DNA from: Coptis chinensis
Taxonomy: Eukaryota > Streptophyta > Magnoliopsida > Ranunculales > Ranunculaceae
Direction of reading: 5' to 3'
Length of the DNA stretch: 64,000 nt
Assembly: GCA_015680905.1 (NCBI GenBank)
Contig: CM027381.1
Span: forward strand, 434,001 to 498,000
Part shown: positions 1 to 11,696 of the stretch, piece after piece
How positions within the stretch are numbered: position 1 is the first letter of the stretch
How the letters are laid out: each line of letters opens with the position of its first letter
Notes under the pieces: model-generated
Databases searched by the model: none
Told to the model about the DNA's origin: nothing
The model's input: only the letters and a program-made list of their open reading frames with translations
Made by a program: the position numbers and the translations under genes

Positions 1-960
1 TTGTAGGGAAAGAGCAAGAGAAGTCACCCACTCCATTGATTAATATACTTCTTGGACTTTGATGGGCAAAAGTAAAGTAAAAGTTGTTTGAACCATCCAA
101 GTTGTATTTCAATTGAGTAGTTAAGTAACAATACTAATATTTTTCTCTTCAAAAATTCAGAACCAAGTGTTGTAGCACCAACAACTGCAAAATTCACCCC
201 CGATACATTAACCCCCGATATTTTTTCACAATTAGTATGCTACTCTGAATTTGAAATTACCGGTGCCAGAGATAGCCCGATACATTGCCCACTAATATAT
301 ATAGCACGATGTTACCTACATGGGTACCTACATAAGTACAAATAGCACACACACTTAACATACACGATACACTTAACACACTTACCATATATTCCAGAGA
401 ATTACTATAGGTAACATTCCCTTGCGATGAAAATTGAAAAATGGTAAACTTAAATAGATATGTCTTTGGCATGCGGCATATAATTGGGTACTTTTGTTTG
501 CTGATTGGACTCCACATGGGCATGGTACTGATTCTTGAAAATTGCGAGGAAAGTCGAGATACTACCGTGGAATGTAGTAGAGTACTCATAAACAGGTGTA
601 TATCGGTTTCACCATTGTAAAGTATCGGAGGATGTTAGGAAGGACATACCTATTGGATGCTGAGGTTTCAAATCTAATGGTACCCTATTGAAAGTATACC
701 TATTGCAAGATGTTGCAGCTGTATACCTATTGACTGCGGGAGGATGTAAAGTAGAGATACCTATTGAAGCATCAAAGAAAGTCGTTTCCATTGGGGCCTA
801 ATGGTGCATTTGCCAAAGATTTTGTCGAGTAAAAAGAAAGCTAAAGTTTCTAAGAGCTGAATTATCGGCTTTATACTCATAACAACAACATAAGGACCCT
901 CACCTCATTTTCCTCACTCATAGGTGGCAATCTAGATATATAAGTCAACATGGGAAGTAC
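1..960. other. Intergenic DNA, no gene recognised
   Basis: No reading frame here looks like a known protein. The only visible structure is a short motif (ATACCTATTG or a one-base variant) recurring five times between 645 and 767. It lies downstream, in Helitron orientation, of the Helitron genes on the minus strand, so it may be the Helitron 3' region. I could not find a hairpin plus CTRR terminus to prove that. Confidence 0.5.
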
Positions 961-975
961 AAAAGCGGCTAGGTT

Positions 976-1089
976 TTACGACCCGGTTTCCGCAATCCCA
1001 ATCACATCTCTCTGCTGCAACCCAAGTGGTATCGCCGTCATCTGAATAGGAGAAGGTGTCTTATACCCGGCTTTATGCACCGCTTTCAA
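976..1089 (-). pseudogene. DEAD-box RNA helicase fragment (Prp28/RH21-like)
   Basis: About 37 codons on the minus strand encode the Q-motif and Walker A region of a DEAD-box helicase. They read [11 protein letters not shown] then [17 protein letters not shown], which closely resembles the Prp28 family (plant RH21), a U5 snRNP splicing helicase. The frame breaks inside the Walker A motif: after AETGS an indel puts a TAA where GKT should follow. No other helicase domains are seen around it, so this is a small relic rather than a gene. It lies just past the RPA end of the minus-strand Helitron and could be captured cargo, which is inference. Confidence 0.75.
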
Positions 1090-2020
1090 CACCCATATCA
1101 TCCATTTCACTGCCCACCATCCCAGCAACCATTCCAACAACCATCCCTTCACTTCCAACTCTGCCAACTACAATCCCCTCAATTCCATTAATCTCCCCTC
1201 CCCCTTCAACCACCAGCCCGTAATGTGGTTGAAAAAAAAATACCATTTCCAAACATGTAAAATTAGACATTGCATCACATTGTTAGAATTTATAAAGATC
1301 TATGACGGTCAGATTGTGTTTCTAAAACACCACGGGATATGCAATTGAAACATGCTCCCTGCATAGATATTTCTAGTTCGGTGGAATTCCATAGACTTCG
1401 CCAAACATTAGTGAAATCTCCCTATCACAAAAGTACCATAGTACCTACTCCCTGCGTCTTGACATGGATAAACTAAAGACTGTAAGCACACTCTCCCCTT
1501 TAAACTAATCAAATAGATATTTCTAAGCCTGACATATAAATTTTGAAAGATGTTTAAATAAGCAAACCTGCAGCAGTACGACTATTAGATAGTAAAGAAC
1601 TTTCAATTAAGTGGAAGACAATGAACAAATAATGAGTTTAATGTATGTATAATATCCCTTTAAATAAGAAAAATATATAAATAAAGTAACTTCAACATAT
1701 AACTTGAGTGTATTTTTGTATGTCGTCTTGCACTCCTTCATTTACGTCATGATTCTATTGATGAGAAGCCTTATGAATTCAATCAATCCTGTAGTAAGAA
1801 TAATTTTAAATCTTATAATTAGTTATTATTTCAATATTTTATTTCCAAGTATTAGGGAATGAGTATGTTACCTGAATTTCTACACATTGTTTTTTGGCAT
1901 TTGGTTCTTCATCATCTTGTTTGATGATTTTGATGCCCTGTTTTTAAGATAGGTTAGTAGTAGAGCGAAACGTTAGCTATGACTATTACCGGGGTATGAA
2001 AGGAAGCTAAAGTTCCACAA
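1090..2020. other. Non-coding stretch, nothing recognised
   Basis: AT-rich DNA without a recognisable protein frame or repeat. The minus-strand Helitron should end somewhere in or near here (its 3' end is at low coordinates), but no convincing YYAG plus hairpin was found. Confidence 0.4.
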
Positions 2021-2025
2021 CTTGC

Positions 2026-4035
2026 TTAGGCAATAAACTGCAACAGTAAAATTTTAACAATATAATGCATATAACCAACAGTAAAATTTGTACTTACCTT
2101 TTCAATTTTGTCTATTTTTGAGACGGTTAATGAGCTATCTTTTCTATTTTCACAGTTGTACTTTGTTATTCTGACTTCAAATTCATATTCCTTGCCAATT
2201 GGTTCTTCTAATATTTCTGAAACCAAGTCGAAGCCATTTTCCTGCATAGAATATTTTAATGTCATCGTGTGAGATTTTTTTGTAAATAAATGTAATTTTA
2301 AAGAGTTAAAGCTAATTAATACCTGTTTCTCAATTTTCAACAGTTCATCCAAAGGACGTTGCAACAAATATTCGGCCTCATCATCAAACGTTGTTATCAA
2401 CTTTTTGCATGTTGAATCTTCTATTTCAAATTGGACTTTGTACCTGCATAGAATGTAATTACTTTAGTCTCTATGATAATATTTGTAATTTATTTAATAA
2501 TATTTGTTTCAATACCTTTTAGTTGGTTCTTTTATTGAAATGGAACAATAGTCACACCACCATTCTGGATATTTTAGTTCTACTTTTCTTCTGCACTGGT
2601 CGCTTTCACAACAATTGTAATGCCAATTGTATTTGTTGTCAATATCTGATATTTTTGCTTTAAATTTGTACTTTTTCCCCTATACATTGATAATTTTAAA
2701 TTTTGTTAAACAGTCAAACAATAATTGAAAAGAATAATTATATATGAACTTGGATAAAGGTAGGAAGTTACCACTGATGAAGTACTCAGTAGCAATGTGT
2801 CAATTTCTTCTAAAATTTTCACTTGAATTGCCTCATTTGCATAGGTAGATGGCTTTTTTTCTGGAAATTGGCAACTCTGCCCGTAGATTGTTTGAACTGC
2901 ATTTTACATGAGAGATATGTCATAAACTTTAAAGTATGTACATTTTTTTCCCTGTGAAATAAGTAATTGTTACCTATTTTTTTAAAGTATGAGCATCATC
3001 TGTTTCGTGTTTATATACACCTTTGTTGCGGTGTTGCTTTCGGAGTACATAATTACCTAAAGCCCAATAACTTTGTACATTAGCACATATCACTCAAATT
3101 TATTGAATGTACATATTTAGATAGATGTACCTGAGAACAATCTGACTGTTGTTGAAGTCACAGTTATAATATCTCTTGGGCCATTTTTTGTTAGGACTTG
3201 TGGTATTTGTTTAATCCGATCTCCCCATAAAGTAATTTCCAAGCATTCCATTCTAACAACAAATAAGGAAATAGAGTTAAAAATATACCATTGGTGATTA
3301 GTTGGTTTATTAAATATTAAAGTATCATTAATAAGAAAAAGCATACCTCTCATTATCAATGTAGATTGATTTTTTATCTGATTGTCCCATTCTTGTGTGA
3401 ACATTTTTTTGCAATTCACCGATGTTGTTGTAGAAACCAATGACATCTGAATAAGATAAACTTTATTGGTAAGCCTATGAAAAGTTTACCAATAAACGAA
3501 CTAATGTACTTTGAAAAAAAAAAAAATGTTAGAATTACCGAAGAAGAAATTCGTCTTGCTTATCCGTGGGGCTAATTTCTTGAAATCGACAAAATTTGAA
3601 TAGTTGTCATGGAATTGATGTTTCATCTGAAATATTCCTCATGGTTGTATACTTCTCAAATGTTATCTTGTTTTTATTGTTCACGCGGGACAAGAAGACC
3701 TAACGTTTTTAACAGTAAATTTTTCCAAATGTACCACTGAACCATCTTGAACTTTTTCCTGAAACTGTGGATAGATCTCCATAGGTATAGACGCATTGAT
3801 TTGGTCACCCTGTATGAATGAAAAAAATAATGGATATAAATCTTAAAGTGATAAAAGAGACATTGAATAAGTATGGTACTTACTTTTTCGTCGATGAGGA
3901 TCATATCCTTACTTAACAATGTCTCATTTCCAACCGGATAGTGGTCCCAACTTCTATCAATTCTTATTCGAGCTTCAAATTCCTAACTGACTTGGTGACT
4001 TGCTTTATCAAATTGTAATGAGTCTGTCATGTATA
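2026..4035 (-). pseudogene. RPA70-like single-strand DNA-binding protein of Helitron
   Basis: This minus-strand gene is split into several exons. Around 4030-3900 and 3815-3690 lies a DBD-A-like OB fold (NETLLSKDMILIDEK, then GDQIN and PMEIYPQFQ). Around 3450-3130 is a DBD-B-like segment (DVIGLVSTTTSVN, then ECLEITLWGDRI). Around 2690-2330 is a DBD-C-like part with a zinc-finger pattern (YNCCESDQC and WWCDYC) followed by DEAEYLLQRP. This matches the replication protein A large-subunit homologues that plant Helitrons carry 3' of the helicase, presumably to protect single-stranded intermediates. Frames are interrupted at several places, for example near 3540-3640, so a functional product is unlikely. 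Exon limits are approximate. Confidence 0.8.
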
Positions 4036-4179
4036 AATCTTTGCAAGTAGATCGACCCGAGAACAGATAAGTAGGAGATTATCTTTTCAAATTTAATATA
4101 ATTAACTAAAAAATAAATATAAAATGAAAATAAAGGTATGTCCAATGAAGTAGTAAACCTGTAGTGATTTCAAACACTT

Positions 4180-4185
<6 letters not shown>

Positions 4186-4236
<51 letters not shown>
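4186..4236. repeat. (TA)n microsatellite
   Basis: A nearly pure AT dinucleotide run between the helicase and RPA parts of the Helitron, with further short TA runs to about 4262. Confidence 0.95.
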
Positions 4237-4239
<3 letters not shown>

Positions 4240-4529
4240 AAATCTATATATATATATGTATATAGAAAATGGGTTCAGTATATTCCAATAAAGAACAAAA
4301 GAGAATTAAAAAAAAATGGCTTAATGTGAATAATGTCTCCATAGTAGTTGTTGGTCCCTCTATCTTTGCAATAGAATAAAAAAATTAATTAGTTAATAAG
4401 TAATTCGCTTTATATGAAGTTAAAAAAATGAAAATTTGAGATTGAACTAATATTTCTTTTTACCTCATTGTAAATTGTTGAATGCTTCTTTGTAGACAAT
4501 GTTCGAGTGTATCATACGGTTCTTCACCA

Positions 4530-6660
4530 TTTTTCTTGATTAGGAATTTCAGTCCCGATCGTGTAGTTGTTCGTGATCTTTGCAACATATAGTTGTCCAT
4601 GACTCAAAAACCGGCTTAGGCAAGTATACCCCCACATGCTTCAATGTTTGTCCTTGACTTTTATTTATTGTCATTGTGAAACAAATATTTATTGGAAACT
4701 GTATTCTCTTCAAACTAAAAGGCCAGTTTGTGCACTTATAAGTTGTCTCTATCCTTGGTATATCAGTTTCCCCGCCAATGTTGCTCCCTGTTATAATTTT
4801 TGCTCTAATGACCTTGGAGCTAGTTTGATAACAATAAGTCTCGTTCCATTACAAAGACCAAGGCTCGGTTTTGTTTCTAATGAGCATGATTGTCATGCCA
4901 AGTTTCAACTCCGGCTTGTGGTTTGGAAGACCGGATCCTTTAATTGTGTTAAGAAATTCAACTGGTATATCGTGCATAATTGTTCTTCAATATTTTCAGA
5001 TATGGAGCTTATTGAAATCGGCTGAAGTACTCACGATTTGTCCTTCAAAGAAGGCGGGATGTGGGAGTTGATATCATCTACAGACTTCGTTTGTAGGTGA
5101 TAGAATGCATCTATCTCAAGTAGTTGTCATCCATGTATTTTGATGGTAAATCTTTGTAAATGCTTGACACGATATCACTTATCTTTGTTATAGCCAGGGG
5201 GAATAAGAAGATCATTAGGAATTTGGATCCAATTTTTTTCTTTACCTTCGAATATGGAAATGGCGGGTAAGTTTCCTTCTTCGAGGTCTAATACCCACTT
5301 CTTTGAAATCGGCCAATGAAGAATCCACATTCTCTAAAGCATGTTTCTAGTTAGCTTGAAGACTTTGCAATGGTGCCAAATATGTGATCCGTTTTATCGA
5401 TGAAGAAATTATTAATTCCCTTGTACCTCTTGGAATGACGGGTAAAATCTGCTGAAATCTCCCCTAACAAAATAATTTTACCTCCAAAGATCTTGTTTTC
5501 ATTTTCTTTGCCCATTAGATCTTTTAGCGTCCGTCACTTGCCTCAAAATCATGCACGTGGGTCATAGGAGCTTTCGTCCCATACTATAAGATCATTTCGT
5601 TGAATAAGTCCGCCAAAGATGGTGTTTTGACTTATATTGTAGGTTGAGTACTCATCAATTTCTATTGGGATTTTAAATCTTGAATTATTTGTCTTTCCAC
5701 GGAAAAAGTAGAACGCTATTCTGAAGAAGCAACCGCAATGGCTATTTTCGCTTTGTGACCGGTTGGGTCAAGATGGTATTGTAGAGGAATGTCTTGCGGT
5801 TCCTCCTCCTCTATAGACAAAATAAAACGCTTTTGAGTTTGTATTGACTGCATTTATAATTTCATCATATATAGTCTTCGGTCATGATTCGGGCAGTTTT
5901 GCATTTCATGAAATTGTTGGTGCATTTCATTGTGACTATATTGTTGTTCTTCCGTGATGAGTCTATCCGGGTCTCTAGGTTCGACCTCATATCTTTGAAC
6001 AAGATATCTTAAAATCCTTACGTTGACGGTTTACTTGTTTAAGTAATCTGTCAATCTCGATCGGTAGCGATGGTTTCTAAGCTCTTGGTGTTAAAATCAG
6101 ATCACCGTCATTTGCTCGAGTTCTTTCTTTGTCCAGTATGTCGTCTATAAACAACTCCCAATGTTTGTTCCATAGAACCAAAGGTTCACTCACCTCACAG
6201 AAAACTAATAGTGTTGCAAATAACTGCCTTAAGGAAGCACTACCAGCCCATTGACTTGCTTCAACGATTGCATCGTTCCATTCGTCGTCATTTTGCAACA
6301 GTCCAAGTGCAACACATGTTGATTTGAAATCCTCATACACTTTGCCGTTGACAGTTCTAAGATCTATATATGAGGTTGCACCTTTTTGAACATTTAATAC
6401 CATTCGCAAATAAAACCGTTCGCCTGACGTCGGATGTGCATAAAAGATCCTTCCGATTTTTACTCCTTTTTGTCTTAATTGCCAACATTTAAAAGAATCA
6501 ACCCAAACAAATTTTAATGGGAAATCAACATACCTCAGGTGTCTACCATCTTCATGTAATTGGTTATAGCGCATCCACTCTGTAAATTTGGTTTTCTTTG
6601 CACTTTCACGGGTGATGACTTCATTTGTGTTGTCATCGTCATGATAGAACACCGTATGTT
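4530..6660 (-). pseudogene. Helitron PIF1-type helicase domain
   Basis: An open stretch at 6652-6077 carries the linker typical of Helitron RepHel proteins (WVDSFKCWQLRQKG, IGRIFYAHPTSGERFYLRM). The superfamily 1 helicase follows. The Walker A region at about 5791-5820 reads YRGGGT and then loses frame by one base, so the GKT is out of frame. Further motifs are SRFKIPIEIDEYS and LIVWDES (about 5690-5570, Walker B/DEXX type) and FGGKIILLG (about 5480). The C-terminal motif TINKSQGQTLKHVGVYLP (about 4670-4620) is very well kept. The family unwinds DNA during rolling-circle transposition. The frame is broken in several places, so this is a pseudogene. Confidence 0.85.
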
Positions 6661-6839
6661 CGCCTTCAAGATGGAATGGTAGTCTCTCAACAGGTGGGTA
6701 TCGATATTGGATATCATATCCAAATAATCTCCAGCAAGCTTCATGTGCAGATACATACCGACAGTCTAAGAATCTTTGAATTTCATCAACTTGTATTATT
6801 GTTTCTTCGGTTTACGTGTTTTCAATAGTGGTATCGGTC

Positions 6840-7348
6840 TCAACAACAACAACGGTGGATCTATCTTGACCTTTGCTCAAGTATTTGAAGAGATACTTGA
6901 CCATTCGACTTATATTACAGAACTCCACATTGATGTGTGCTCCATATTTCTTTGAAAGAGCTGGATTATAAGGAACAACCCATCTGTTATCAACGGTGAA
7001 AGTCTTCTTCTTCCTTTTTTTGTAGTTGTTCTACCTGGTCTTCTCATGTACTTTGCAAATCCCTTGTCATCGAATGTAGTTTCTTCGCAGAATTCTTTTG
7101 GATAAAGTCTAGTACATTTTCATTCGTTCATGCAAGGTGAATTCTTGTCTAGCTCTCCACATGGACCGTGAATCATGTTGTCTACGACAATTTCATATAA
7201 CAACGAGTCATCATTTTTGTCTGGAAGTTCAGCTGATATAATCTTATCAATGTCAGTTGGTGTAGAAGGTTTGTCAACAAGGTGCAACCAAAGTAGTATG
7301 TGAGCGTGTGGTAGACCTCATTTTTGGAATTCAATAACATAGATTGCT
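6840..7348 (-). pseudogene. Helitron Rep endonuclease core (HUH and Y2 motifs)
   Basis: On the minus strand GLPHAHILLWLH (about 7317-7282) is the HUH metal-binding motif and [14 protein letters not shown] (about 6909-6870) contains the two catalytic tyrosines of the Y2 nuclease. Between them are DIDKIISAELPD and NMIHGPCG, also usual for the family. The catalytic residues are intact, but the codon two before the HUH motif is TGA (7318-7320) where the family usually has CGA, a C-to-T nonsense change. An exon boundary at about 7348 follows an AG acceptor on the minus strand. The enzyme would nick and rejoin DNA at Helitron ends. Confidence 0.87.
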
Positions 7349-7778
7349 GCAAAATTCAAATTTAAAAGTAAATAAATATGAATGCTTGATACCACTATAT
7401 CACATGAAAATTTACAAATTTGTTTTTATAAAGCCGCTACGTCTAAGAAAGGAGTATAATATATAAAGTTCTGCATAACCCTGAGCAACCATTGGCTTTG
7501 TTTGCCTTTTGTCCCTCAAGTCCTTTTTCAGTTGGAATATCATTCCTTTTTTGGCTTATTTATTAGTTATTACACTTGGCTTGAAGGTTCTAAGTGAGAC
7601 ATTAGACATTATATTGTAAACCGACTAATTCTTCCTATATAAAGTAAAACCAACAGAAAATAAAATAAAATAAAATGAATAATTTACTAGGGGAGAAGGA
7701 ATAAGATGTTTTCAAGCCAAGAGTCACATAGTTTAGGCATCACACAAATAAAATTAAGATGTAAAATATTTAAAATTA
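7349..7778 (-). other. Intron inside the Helitron RepHel gene
   Basis: The minus strand shows a donor (GGCAG followed by GTAATTTT) at 7778 and an acceptor (TTTTGCAG) near 7349. The Rep coding sense is lost between them and resumes on both sides. The segment is AT-rich, as expected of a plant intron. Boundaries are by eye. Confidence 0.6.
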
Positions 7779-9215
7779 CCTGCCATAACTTTGCCAAAGT
7801 GTTCTTCTTCTTTGAGGTCCTTCATAATATGATCCACTTTTATCTTAAACGCTCTAACAACAACCGGGTGACAAGATTCGGATTTTTTAGACCTTCAACT
7901 CTTTTCATTGCAAGTTTAATTTCATTCCACTTTGGATTGCAAGTGAATGTGATGAATAGATCTGGAGGTCCCGCCCATCTGCATATAGCAATGGCATCCT
8001 GATAATTCTGCACCATGTACCGTGGCCCACCAGTAAATGAAGAAGGCAAAACTAAATGCTTTCCGACTAATCTTGCATCGTGTCTCCAGTGTAATCGAGT
8101 CAACTCTATTCTTATATAGTTCTCGCTCTAATTGTGGACTGGTTGTTTTGAACCAATCAAGTCTTTCTTCTTCTACACATGTGTATATATCGACCAAAAT
8201 TGCAATTTTACTTTACCACCTCGACTAAAGTCCGCCCTCATTTTCTCTATGTTGAAGTCCGAAGGCATAATATTCTCGAAGATGCTAAGCGTGTTTGCGG
8301 TGATTTTTCGATATTTCTTCTTCTCCTCGATACAAAATATCGAATGTGTAGCCGTCCGCACCGTATGGAAATAAAAGAGGATATTGCATTGCCATAAAGC
8401 TAGGATAATGTTGAATTAGTTTGAGGCCTTCTTCTTGGTGTTCAACAACTATATCTCGATGATGAAATTCAACTCCATTTCCAAGCATCAGTGATGCTAC
8501 TTCAGTAGATGTAGGCGGGTTGTATGTCTTGTCTTGCATCCTTTGGCGTGTGCCAATAAGTAATCGTGCATGGTATGTAGTCTTCTTCATTGAACCTATC
8601 TCGTGCCATTCGGAAGGCCTTTGCAATTTCATTTTCCACATTCAGCATTGTTATCAATCCTTCAACTATACTACCATCCAATGCTTGTTCGAGTGCTTGA
8701 TTGGGCAGAGCACTTAACCTATTGGACACCTCGTTCTCTGTGTCATATATATAAAGCTGCGCAAACTTTGGTTTATCTCTGTTGGAAGTAACGATCCGAT
8801 TTTATGGTAATTTTGTCCATGAATTCTCAAGACATATGGACCACCACCATTGTTAATTGCATAGTCTATTTTTCCACCCATTGATGTGAAAGCAAAGATC
8901 GAATTATATGATCTTATGTTTTCAATAAAATGAGTGCTTCTTGGTCCCCCTTAATTCAAGCAGATCCTTTAAGAATTGTGGAGGATTCTTCAATAGTGGA
9001 AGTTGTATCTTTCCCACTTGACAACAAATGGAGAATGTAGGAAGTTGTCTTTTTGTTTCTTGTTGTTCCTTTCTTCATTCCAGTATAGCTCCACAGAAAA
9101 GAACAAATTTTGTTGGGTTCACCAAAGTCCCATAGTTCTATATAAAGATAAAAAAGATAAGAAAAAGGATATAAGTTATTAATCGAAATATTCAACGAAG
9201 TTTAATTTAATACTT
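7779..9215 (-). pseudogene. Helitron N-terminal region (Helitron_like_N)
   Basis: Reading the minus strand downward: near 9140 a segment LWDFGEPNKICSF begins the cysteine-rich N-terminal motif of Helitron proteins. Around 8641-8285 are SEWHEIGSMKKTTYHARL and PLLFPYGADGYTFDI. Around 8103-7840 is the conserved core with HLVLPSSFTGGPRYM, YQDAIAICRWAGPPDLF and FITFTCNPKW. Frames shift between these blocks, so the gene is dead. A minus-strand donor (GATATTG then GTAAGT, about 9215) and an acceptor at about 9138 suggest a small 5' intron. Confidence 0.83.
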
Positions 9216-9522
9216 ACCAATATCGCAAGTACTTTTGCGAAGTGGAATGTTGTCAATGAAATCAAAATCGACAAATTAAAATTTGTTGAATTGTTGTTGA
9301 TGTTGAAAATCAACATCAAGTAGTGATGCTTCTTTGCCTATTCGGTTTCTTCTTTGTGCATAGATTGAACTTTTTGAATATTTGAAATTCGGTAGCACGT
9401 GAATCATTTATAACCAACTCTCTTTGTGGGAGAAGATTGCATCTTAGCCTTGATTTACGAACCTGTTTATTCTTCTCCTTGACCATAGGGATTTCTTATA
9501 ATAAAGATAAAAAAAAGGCAGA

Positions 9523-9646
9523 ATTATAATTGTAAGGGACACTTAATATAGAGTAGTAAGATTGAACACATACAAAAGACGTACTTTTTATCTTTATTAT
9601 AATTGTAAGGGACACTTAATATAGAGTAGTTAGATTGAACACATAC
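9523..9646. repeat. 73-bp tandem repeat at the Tat insertion site
   Basis: TGTAAGGGACACTTAATATA recurs at 9531 and 9604 (period 73), each time followed by GAGTAG, T(A/T)AGATTGAAC and ACATAC. The sequence resuming after the Tat element (31257 on) again has GAGTAGTTAGATTGAA, so a third partial copy was split by the insertion. Confidence 0.9.
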
Positions 9647-10122
9647 TGTTTCGGCAGTAAACTGCTTCAACACAACGAGAGCAATGGTAAAGAACGCACT
9701 AAGAAACAGATGAATTTGATGTTGGGGGAGATGAAACTGAACCAAATAATGGCTGCCTACGTACCCAAGATCTATTCTCTAGGGATCAAGTTTCAACGTA
9801 GTTCCTTATGAAAAATAATGTGGTATTTATATAGGTAGAGTAAAGAGTCCTTGTAGCTCAAGTAATCTTGTAGCTTGAGTAATTATGATAGACTATAACT
9901 CTCAACTGATAGTTATCTCTTTGATAAGAAATGAATCTGGACATAAATCAATGTACATTAGTGGCAAGCCATGTGGCTAAGGTTCAGCCTTAGACACATG
10001 AGTTAATGGGCCTGTACATTGATCCATGATATTGTGAATTAGGCTTTAGCCCTGTTGAATAAATGAATAAAATAGAGACCCCTACTAATGAACGTTTTGC
10101 CACGTAGGTGGGGGTCGAAACA
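9647..10122 (-). repeat. 3' LTR of the Tat element
   Basis: 476 bp, TGTTTCGG...GTCGAAACA, with short inverted ends. It matches 30785-31251 over its whole length, with scattered substitutions and small indels. The TSD CATAC lies directly left. Confidence 0.95.
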
Positions 10123-10136
10123 CCGCCCCCTCTTTG
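10123..10136 (-). promoter_or_regulatory. Polypurine tract of the Tat element
   Basis: Directly inside the 3' LTR the minus strand reads CAAAGAGGGGGCGG and then the LTR start. A purine-rich tract here primes plus-strand DNA synthesis in LTR retrotransposons, and it fixes the element's orientation as minus. Confidence 0.75.
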
Positions 10137-11696
10137 TCAGGCGAACAAAGTTCACATGGCAAAGAAGAGAAGATAAATCACGGAAAATGTGAAATAATAA
10201 AAGAGTAAGCGAAGTGTATAACAAAGTGTCGTGTGAACGTAAACGATAAGAAAAATGGACAATCGGGAAAAATTCGTGAATTAGCGGAAATGAAAAAATG
10301 TCAAATTAACGTATACTCGACACAATGACGCAGTTAAATAAAAAACGGCCGAAAACGCACAGATAGAATAAAATATGCACATAAATAAAATTTCAAAAGA
10401 AATTGAGTGATCTAACATCAATACCCAACGCATTACGTAACAATGCGAAAGTGATGTCGACGATTTTACGCGTGCCCGATAGAATAAGCGAGACTAGGAT
10501 TAGACCGTTGAAAACTGTTGAGAAAAATTAGCGAATTATTGTGAGCGAAATAATTGGAATCGAAAAATGTACAAGAGTCAAAAATTTGTTCCGAAATATG
10601 AACACGAGTAACGTGATAAATGAGTATAAAGAAAAAATAAAAGAAGTGTACAGCACATAAAACTAGGACTCCAAAATTCAATCCGGATTGGATAAAGCTT
10701 AGAATTGCGTCACCCATCTTAAGTCGGTTTGTATAATAGACTTACACAAGGACTTAGACACTGGACCATCGCAAGTTTCGGAAAAAAACTATAAAAACAG
10801 ATGGTTTCGTGAAAAAAAAAACAGAGAACATAAGTAGAGAATTATGAAAAACAAACCCCTACGTACCACAAACCTCAGAGAGAGATACGTGTGATCGAGC
10901 TAGCAGTGTTAACCGAGAAGAAAAGACAAGTAAACCATTGTGAGAGTGATCGAACATCCGTACTGTGCCGTTGTTGGTGTCGAAGACGAAAAAGGTTAAT
11001 CTTGTGCGTTTTTTTGTGCATGGCGTTGAACTGTTGAACTCTTTCCCCAGGAATTTCTCTGCACGGATCATGTGGAGATGACATAAAAGTGTGTGGTGTA
11101 TGTAAGGAACGAATTCCTACATGAGCTGATGAGAAGGAAAGTGTTGAAGGCGATACTGATGGCGCCCTTATCTGAAAAACTAACATAACCAACATGTTAT
11201 GGTGGGGAGCTCGGGTGGTATGAGCTTGATTTCTCTCGCTGACGCGGTGGTGCTGATTTTCGTGGGTCGTTTCCATCAGCAGCGAGCATGAAAACGACCA
11301 ACTATCGATATATGTCTAACGCCATGCATGAAAACACATACAGGGTATTAGTCTACTCGTTAACAAGCAGGAACTATCTCGGTATAAAAACAGATTTGGT
11401 TTGGTTTGTATAAAGTTTGGAGGAAGCCTCGAATCGACCTTTGTTTCATTACCGAGAAGAAGAAGCGATGTCTTGGGCGGCGCCAAAACTTAAAAGTGAA
11501 AATAACAAACACGATCTCGTGCAGCGCCAGTAAAGGAGGGGCACCATACCTGCGCTTCTTTAATCTGGCCCAGTGAACCCGGTTTTTGAGCTTTTTGACC
11601 CGATTTTTTACCTATCTAACCCGGTTTTATTTTCTTTTTTTTCAGGTAGAAATTACCGTACTATAATGCGAAAAACACTTTCGAGAAGAAAACTCG
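10137..11696. other. Tat 3' region between LTR and antisense ORF
   Basis: No coding sense found. Read on the plus strand this is upstream of the antisense ORF and contains TATA-like sites (GGTATAAAAACAG at about 11380, TGTATAAAG at about 11408) that could serve as a promoter for it. That role is inference. Confidence 0.4.

Larger units (their letters stand above)
2020..9400 (-). mobile_element. Autonomous-type Helitron, decayed
   Basis: On the minus strand the order is an N-terminal Helitron domain (about 9200-7780), Rep HUH and Y2 motifs (7320-6870), PIF1-family helicase (6660-4530) and an RPA70-like protein (4035-2030). This is the standard gene content of plant Helitrons, which transpose by rolling circle and leave no target duplication. 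The element is inactive: there is a nonsense codon before the HUH motif, a one-base deletion in Walker A and several other frame breaks. Neither terminus was identified, so the limits are those of the coding region. The Tat retrotransposon at 9647 sits in or next to its upstream region. Confidence 0.88.

Noticed and set aside
4636..5025. Open plus-strand frame of 129 codons
   Set aside because: The minus strand over the same bases encodes the conserved helicase C-terminus, so this is its shadow.
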